Source: an uncultured Porphyromonadaceae bacterium (GTDB lineage Bacteria > Bacteroidota > Bacteroidia > Bacteroidales > Muribaculaceae). From it: 36,539 nucleotides of DNA. The position numbers and the translations under genes were made by a program. Below the pieces are notes generated by a model. That model saw only the letters and a list, made by a program, of their open reading frames with translations. It did no database searches and was not told the origin of the DNA. Below, one piece after another: positions 32,354 through 36,539 of the stretch. Every line of letters begins with the position of its first letter. Position 1 is the stretch's first letter. The DNA lies in assembly GCA_946553045.1 (NCBI GenBank), contig CAMNRO010000025.1:1-36539 (forward strand). Reading direction: 5' to 3'.

Positions 32354-34096
32354 ATGAAATTATATATCAAAGGTCTCGCTCTTTCAGGACTGCTCGCTGC
32401 CTCCGCCGCCTGCACCGACCTCGACACTGACCTGAACACAAAATATCCTACCTTCCCCGACAATCCTATTGCCACCGAAGGTGAATTCAACGGTTGCTAC
32501 GGCTACATGCACGGCTGGTTTGGCCGCGACTTCAACGAAGCTGTCATAGCCCAGGGCGACGAAGTGATGGGTTGCTGCTTTGGTGCCGGTAACTACTTCG
32601 ACGACGGCCGTTACCTCAACTCGTCGATTCACTCGATACACCTCGACGACTGGCGCTGCCGAATCATCGAAGGCTGTATGTCGGGCTGTACATATACCAA
32701 CACCAAAATCGCCCAGTATGGCGGCGCCGAATTCAAAGACCCCATTGTGGCTCCCCTCCGTGCTATCCGCGCATACTATCATTTCTGGATGATGGATCTC
32801 TATGGCGACGCTCCTATCTTCGACCACGTGCTTCAGGACGGTGAGGCCATCGACCGCTCGCCCCGCGCAGAGGTCGCTGCCTTCATAGAGAGCGAGCTTC
32901 TCGATATCCTCGGTCAAGAAGGCGGTCTCAGCAAGGCTAACGACGCTTCTACCTATGGCAAGCCCAACTACTGGATGGCTGCAGCCCTCCTCGCCAAGCT
33001 ATATCTCAACTGGGGTGTCTACACCAACGACATCACCACCGTTACAGGCGATACCCCCAATCCCAAACTCGACGACTGCGTGAAATGGTGCGACGAAATC
33101 ATCAACAGCGGTCTCTTCGAAGTCGGAGTTGGCTATCGCAAGAAATTCTTCCCCGACAACGGTGTCCACATCAAGGACTTTATCTATGCTCTCGACGTTG
33201 ACCCCGCCACCAAGCCCGACGGAACTACTACATGGTACCGCTGGTTCGGCTTCAAGAAGGACGGTCTCTGCCGCCCCTATACCCTCGGCTGGGAAAACAC
33301 AAAATCGCTTGCCGGTCAGACCGTGCTGACTCCCGAGGCTGTGGCCCGCTTCAACCTCCCCAACGACGAACGCAACATCATGATTCTCGCAGGCCCGCAG
33401 TTCGCTTTCGATGCCTCGTATAACCGCACAAATGAGCCTGTATATATCTACACCGTTCCCGGCAATGAGAAGACCCTCGTAGGCCAGCTCAACTACCGCG
33501 TTGATTTCGATTTCGACGACGCTTCTATCTATTCGCTCGGCGATGAGGCTCTTCCCAAGCCTTCTAAAGAGACTGTGGCTAACGGTACGGCTCTTCTGAA
33601 TATCCAGAAAGGCGCACGTTGCTTCAAATATCCTCCGCGCGAAGAAGACTATAGCCTCTGGAACCGTCAGCAGGCCAACGACACACCCATCTTCCGCTTC
33701 GCCGACATTCTGCTCATGAAGGCCGAATGTATTCTTCGTGGTGCCACCGCTACTCTCGGCCATACTCCTATGGGCCTTTTCAACGAAATCCGTCGTTGCT
33801 CAAAAGCTCCCGAACTGACTAAGAATCCGACCATGCAGGAGCTTCTCGACGAGCGTTCGCGCGAATTTATCCTCGAGCCCTGGCGCCGCAACGACCTTAT
33901 CCGCTTCGGCCAGTTCGAAAACGACTGGGGCCAGAAGAACAAGTATAAGGTATGGGACGATGCCGAACACACCACTTTCCACTGGGTTGAGCGTCCGGGC
34001 GTGAAAGACCCCAACCGCCGACTCATGCCTATCCACCGAGGCATTCTCGAGACCAACCTCAACTGGAGCCAGAACCCCGGCTATCAGGGCCTCTGA
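32354..34096 (+). CDS. SusD/RagB-family surface lipoprotein
   Basis: A 580-residue lipoprotein partner of the SusC encoded just upstream. The lipobox is SAAC (Cys20), followed by TDLDTDLN with acidic residues that favour surface export. TPR-like helices include APLRAIRAYYHFWMMDLYGDAP at ~135-155. The C-terminal hallmarks are FRFADILLMKAECILRG and ERSREFILEPWRRNDLIRFG. It ends LMPIHRGILETNLNWSQNPGY. Cysteine content is high for the family (for example GCC and CMSGC around residues 75-115). A 12-bp hairpin follows the stop and separates it from a third gene. Confidence 0.95.
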   Translation: MKLYIKGLALSGLLAASAACTDLDTDLNTKYPTFPDNPIATEGEFNGCYGYMHGWFGRDFNEAVIAQGDEVMGCCFGAGNYFDDGRYLNSSIHSIHLDDWRCRIIEGCMSGCTYTNTKIAQYGGAEFKDPIVAPLRAIRAYYHFWMMDLYGDAPIFDHVLQDGEAIDRSPRAEVAAFIESELLDILGQEGGLSKANDASTYGKPNYWMAAALLAKLYLNWGVYTNDITTVTGDTPNPKLDDCVKWCDEIINSGLFEVGVGYRKKFFPDNGVHIKDFIYALDVDPATKPDGTTTWYRWFGFKKDGLCRPYTLGWENTKSLAGQTVLTPEAVARFNLPNDERNIMILAGPQFAFDASYNRTNEPVYIYTVPGNEKTLVGQLNYRVDFDFDDASIYSLGDEALPKPSKETVANGTALLNIQKGARCFKYPPREEDYSLWNRQQANDTPIFRFADILLMKAECILRGATATLGHTPMGLFNEIRRCSKAPELTKNPTMQELLDERSREFILEPWRRNDLIRFGQFENDWGQKNKYKVWDDAEHTTFHWVERPGVKDPNRRLMPIHRGILETNLNWSQNPGYQGL

Positions 34097-34115
34097 AACT
34101 GAAACAAAAAATCGA

Positions 34116-34143
34116 CAGGAACGTGCCTGCGGGCACGTTCCTG
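34116..34143 (+). terminator. Hairpin between susD and the third operon gene
   Basis: A perfect 12-bp stem, CAGGAACGTGCC (34116-34127) with GGCACGTTCCTG (34132-34143), has a TGCG loop. No T-run follows on the plus strand, but A-rich sequence precedes it, so the T-tract is on the minus side. It may act as an mRNA-stabilising or partial-termination element that lets the next gene be expressed at a different level. Confidence 0.65.
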
Positions 34144-34184
34144 CTTGAAAACCAATGATAAAAACAATCCTAACCTATCAAATT

Positions 34185-35639
34185 ATGGTAAAACACTACA
34201 TCAAACGCAGCGCTCTGCTGCTCGGTGCCGCAGTTGTTGCTGTTTCGGCATCTGCCGGTGCATATCGTGACGTGACCGGCCAGTACGTAACCGACCCAGC
34301 ATACCTTCCCGGCTGGCAGGGTGCTCTTGCCGCAACTGTCGACGGTGTCGCAGAAGTATGGAACGGTGCTTTCAACCTCTACCAGACTCTTCCCGACATG
34401 CCCGAAGGCGTCTATACTCTCAAAGTTGATGCTTTCTATCGTTGCGGCAACAACGACTTTGCAAAGGCAAACATGAAAGACGGTAAGCTCAGTTATGCTT
34501 ACATCTATATCAATGGCGAAAAGAAGGCTGTGAAAGGTCTTTTCGACGGCCGCGAAACTGCTCCCAACTCGACCGGTGAAGCTGCCGCTGCTTTCGCTGC
34601 AGGTGAATATCTCAACGAAGTGACCGTGAATCATCCCGGTGGCGACATGGTTGTCGGTATCATGAACGAAGGCTGCTATGCCGACGAATGGTGCTGCTTC
34701 GACAACTTCAAGCTCTATAAAGGCTCGGAAGATGTTACTTCTAAAATCAAGAATGCCGGTTTCGAAGAAGGTCTCGACGCCAAGAGAGCCTGGAACTGCA
34801 AAAACAGTGCAGGTAGCGAAAAGACTCCCGACATGAACAAGCAGGGTGGTGTATATCGCAAGACTAACGCTTCGCCCTACAATGTCGGCCAGCAGGTCGA
34901 GCTGCCCGCAGGCAAGTACCGTTTCAGCGCCCTCACATTCTTCCGTTATGGTGGTGCCGGTAACCTCAATGGCAAGTACGTTACTTGCAAAGGTGAGTGG
35001 AAACTTCTTGAAGGTCAGTCTCCCAAAGATTATTTCGACAACAAGGAATATGATGAGGCCAATACTAAAGACAATGCATATCTCTATGTTTCGTTCAACG
35101 AAACCAAGCCCCAGAGCCTTGACTGGGAAGATGATTTTGGCGAACTCAATGCCGCAACCGACAAGCGCGTGCGCATCAAAGACTGCTGGGAACTTAATGA
35201 CGGCAACTATGCCGCTATGCCCGACAACGAAACCCGCGTAGCTGCCGACGGCACTCAAATTGTTCCTGCATATGAAACCCGCAACGTTGTAGACACATGG
35301 GATGATTCCGGTAAAGAGCGTGAATCTGCCGCTGCATTCGTTGCCGAACCTGAAAAATATCGTCAGTATGTTGAGTTCGAACTCACCGCTCCTGCAAAAG
35401 TATGGATCGGCCTCGGTAAGAACGAAAACTCGCCTGCTCAGTACTGGCACCCCTGGGCTGACCTCAAGCTCGAAAAGTGGGATGAGGCTGCTCAGTCCGG
35501 TATCGGTTCTGTTGCCGTTGAAGACGAAAATGCTCCTGTTGAGTACTTCAACCTTCAGGGTGTTCGCGTTGCCAACCCCGAAAACGGTCTCTATATCGTT
35601 AAGCAGGGCAACAAGGTTTCGAAGAAATTCATCCGCTAA
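34185..35639 (+). CDS. Secreted glycan-binding-like protein with C-terminal sorting-type domain
   Basis: A 484-residue exported protein of unknown exact function. ATG 34185 begins the signal peptide (MVKHYIKRSALLLGAAVVAVSASA, cut near 24). Two jelly-roll-like, galactose-binding-type modules are suggested: ~30-185 (AFNLYQTLPDMPEGVYTLKV, CCFDNFKLYKG) and ~190-430 (NAGFEEGLDAKRAWN, GQQVELPAGKYRFSALTFFR). The C-terminus (EYFNLQGVRVANPENGLYIV then VSKKFIR) matches the type-IX-like sorting tail common in Bacteroidales secreted proteins. As third gene after SusCD it probably captures the same glycan at the surface. Codons here favour GCT, GTT and GGT more than in neighbouring genes, which suggests very high expression. 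Binding target unknown. Confidence 0.85.
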   Translation: MVKHYIKRSALLLGAAVVAVSASAGAYRDVTGQYVTDPAYLPGWQGALAATVDGVAEVWNGAFNLYQTLPDMPEGVYTLKVDAFYRCGNNDFAKANMKDGKLSYAYIYINGEKKAVKGLFDGRETAPNSTGEAAAAFAAGEYLNEVTVNHPGGDMVVGIMNEGCYADEWCCFDNFKLYKGSEDVTSKIKNAGFEEGLDAKRAWNCKNSAGSEKTPDMNKQGGVYRKTNASPYNVGQQVELPAGKYRFSALTFFRYGGAGNLNGKYVTCKGEWKLLEGQSPKDYFDNKEYDEANTKDNAYLYVSFNETKPQSLDWEDDFGELNAATDKRVRIKDCWELNDGNYAAMPDNETRVAADGTQIVPAYETRNVVDTWDDSGKERESAAAFVAEPEKYRQYVEFELTAPAKVWIGLGKNENSPAQYWHPWADLKLEKWDEAAQSGIGSVAVEDENAPVEYFNLQGVRVANPENGLYIVKQGNKVSKKFIR

Positions 35640-35780
35640 TATCCATTCGACTTAACGGAAACTTTAGAGGCTAACATCGCAGTCTGTTTTTAGTTTTTAG
35701 TTCAGTCGTTTTGGGGCAAAGCCCTTCTTTATAAAACATGCTCGCAACCAAGCCCTAAAATATAACGCTAAGTCAATCCA

Positions 35781-35813
35781 AGCCCTTCGCCCTCCCCGGC
35801 GAAGGGCTTTTTT
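35781..35813 (+). terminator. Terminator of the second susC operon
   Basis: AGCCCTTCGCC (35781-35791) pairs perfectly with GGCGAAGGGCT (35798-35808), with a 6-base loop, followed by TTTTTT. It lies about 140 bases after the last stop. A smaller GGGC-AAA-GCCC hairpin precedes it at about 35714-35724. Confidence 0.92.
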
Positions 35814-36126
35814 CATTCGCGAAAATCAGCCGAACGATAGCCCAAGCACGCCGCGATAGCGGCAGACACGCTGCCATGGCAGCATAAAGAATAATAGCCT
35901 ATGGCAAACGCGCCTTTAGGTGCGAGCAGCCATAGGAGATAAGCCCACCCGCCAACCAAGCTGCGTAGCTGCGATACAAGCGGCGAAATATGTCGCAGCT
36001 ACGCAGCTCCAATGTTCGGATGGAATTACATATACCCGTGCAGCGCGCACCTGACGGCGCGCTTGCGCGGGCCTATTACTCTTAGCGCTGCTCCGCAGCT
36101 ATATGCCGCTAATGCGGCTATTCATC

Positions 36127-36231
36127 AACCGCCATCGGCGGTTTATTTCGCGCCCCTCCCTTCGCCAACAGTGTGCCGTCGGCGGTTTATTCCATGCCGC
36201 AACCGCCGAACGGCGGTTAAATATTCACACA
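36127..36231 (+). repeat. Direct repeat block, copy 1
   Basis: This 105-base block starts with the AACCGCC hairpin and continues GGCGGTTTATTTCGCGCCC, CGTCGCCAACA-like text and GTCGGCGGTTTATTCCA. It ends with the AACCGCCG hairpin and TTAAATATTCACACA. It recurs, slightly longer, at 36422-36539. Confidence 0.85.
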
Positions 36232-36419
36232 GCCTATGGTTTGGGCGTTCGATAGAACGACCATACCATAGGACATCGTGCCCCGCACCGCAACCGCATA
36301 GCGGTTGAATATCGCCGTGTGTTGTTTATTCAACCGCCATGCGGTTGCTGTTACAGATTAATCGATATTCCTATGGTATATCCGCCTGTCGGCGTCTAAA
36401 CCATAGGCAATGTGAATAT
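36221..36419. repeat. 199-bp unit bounded by 20-bp near-perfect inverted repeats
   Basis: The left end (36221-36240) begins ATATTCACA and ends CCTATGGT. The right end (36400-36419) begins ACCATAGG and ends TGTGAATAT. The two are reverse complements at 18 of 20 positions. Inside are further ACCATAGG (36265-36272) and CCTATGGT (36370-36377) sites and several hairpins. There is no open frame large enough for a recombinase. Confidence 0.85.
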
Positions 36420-36421
36420 AA

Positions 36422-36539
36422 AACCGCCATTCGGCGGTTTATTTCGCGCCCTTCCCGTCGCCAACAGCAATCCGCATCGTGAGCCCGTCGGCGGTTTATT
36501 CCACGCGCAACCGCCGAACGGCGGTTAAATATTCACACA
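36422..36539 (+). repeat. Direct repeat block, copy 2, ending at the window edge
   Basis: This 118-base block is homologous to 36127-36231, with an insertion of about a dozen bases in the middle (around GCATCGTGAGCCC). It ends with the same TTAAATATTCACACA, exactly at the last base of the window. That suggests the assembly stopped because the repeat continues or recurs elsewhere. Confidence 0.85.

Larger units (their letters stand above)
35820..36539. repeat. Dense field of short palindromes, no credible gene
   Basis: This 720-base tract contains at least a dozen short perfect hairpins. Examples are GCCGC-GATA-GCGGC (35850-35863), GCTGCCATGGCAGC (35870-35883), a 16-bp stem at 35959-35974 with 35993-36008, GCCGC-TAAT-GCGGC (36105-36118), AACCGCC-ATC-GGCGGTT (36127-36143), CAACCGC-ATA-GCGGTTG (36291-36307), CAACCGC-CAT-GCGGTTG (36331-36347) and AACCGCCG-AA-CGGCGGTT (36201-36218 and 36509-36526). 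CCTATGG/CCATAGG pairs enclose inner hairpins three times. A frame at 36012-36308 has no protein-like character. Confidence 0.85.

Noticed and set aside
36012-36308. 98-codon frame in the palindrome field
   Set aside because: It runs through several hairpins, its composition follows the repeats and there is no promoter.
35820-36539. Integron attC array or tRNA cluster
   Set aside because: The hairpins are too short and lack attC core sites. No tRNA cloverleaf, TΨC motif or CCA end could be found, and there is no integrase gene.

Overview
The window looks like a chromosomal contig from a gut member of the Bacteroidales. The Muribaculaceae are my best guess, but the family is inferred, not proven. 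Supporting signs are two SusC/SusD outer-membrane nutrient-uptake pairs, Bacteroidota-type promoters (-7 box TAnnTTTG, sometimes with a TTTG -33 box), start codons without Shine-Dalgarno sequences, GC-rich codon use, DUF4252 and DUF1460 proteins, and the thrS-infC-rpmI-rplT order. Both ends fall in repeated or rearranged sequence: a susC with no beginning on the left and a hairpin-rich repeat on the right. The window is therefore probably a whole assembly contig broken at repeats.

Layout. 1-6703 (+): a 5'-truncated SusC, a SusD lipoprotein and a secreted calcineurin-like phosphoesterase. 6704-7036: a terminator flanked by arrays of 8-bp repeats. 7034-11716 (-): rubrerythrin, then a tricorn-type S41 protease translationally coupled to a BadF/BcrA-type sugar kinase. 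11717-12403: a 74-bp tandem promoter repeat and a small-RNA gene downstream of rplT that fits the Bacteroidales-1 (6S-like) RNA. 12404-15698 (-): the translation operon thrS-infC-rpmI-rplT. 15865-17756 (-): a four-gene ECF sigma/anti-sigma operon bracketed by two DUF4252 secreted proteins. 17858-20493 (+): dxr and rseP. 20501-20725: a second inverted 8-bp repeat array. 20731-22382 (+): two 23S rRNA methyltransferases (RlmI-like, RlmH). 22394-23557 (-): an unrecognised tail-anchored protein. 23662-26116 (+): rfbD and prfC. 26127-26225: an AT-rich inverted repeat. 26230-29009 (+): a tight operon of a 51-residue Pmp3/YqaE membrane peptide, a DUF1460 amidase-like protein, a membrane acyltransferase and a HAD hydrolase. 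29267-35639 (+): a complete SusC-SusD-secreted glycan-binding-like protein operon. 35640-36539: a terminator followed by about 700 bp of dense palindromes with no credible gene.

Most genes are ordinary housekeeping or nutrient-uptake genes. The most unusual material is between genes. Three spacers share one architecture, with inverted, low-complexity repeat arms reaching almost to the flanking coding regions. Two of these are built on an exact 8-bp period. The right end is a field of short hairpins with a near-perfect 20-bp inverted repeat bounding a 199-bp unit, plus a duplicated block of about 110 bp that ends exactly at the window edge. I found no tRNA, rRNA, CRISPR array, transposase or phage gene. 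Long open frames antisense to thrS, prfC, the tricorn protease and susC are codon-bias shadows.
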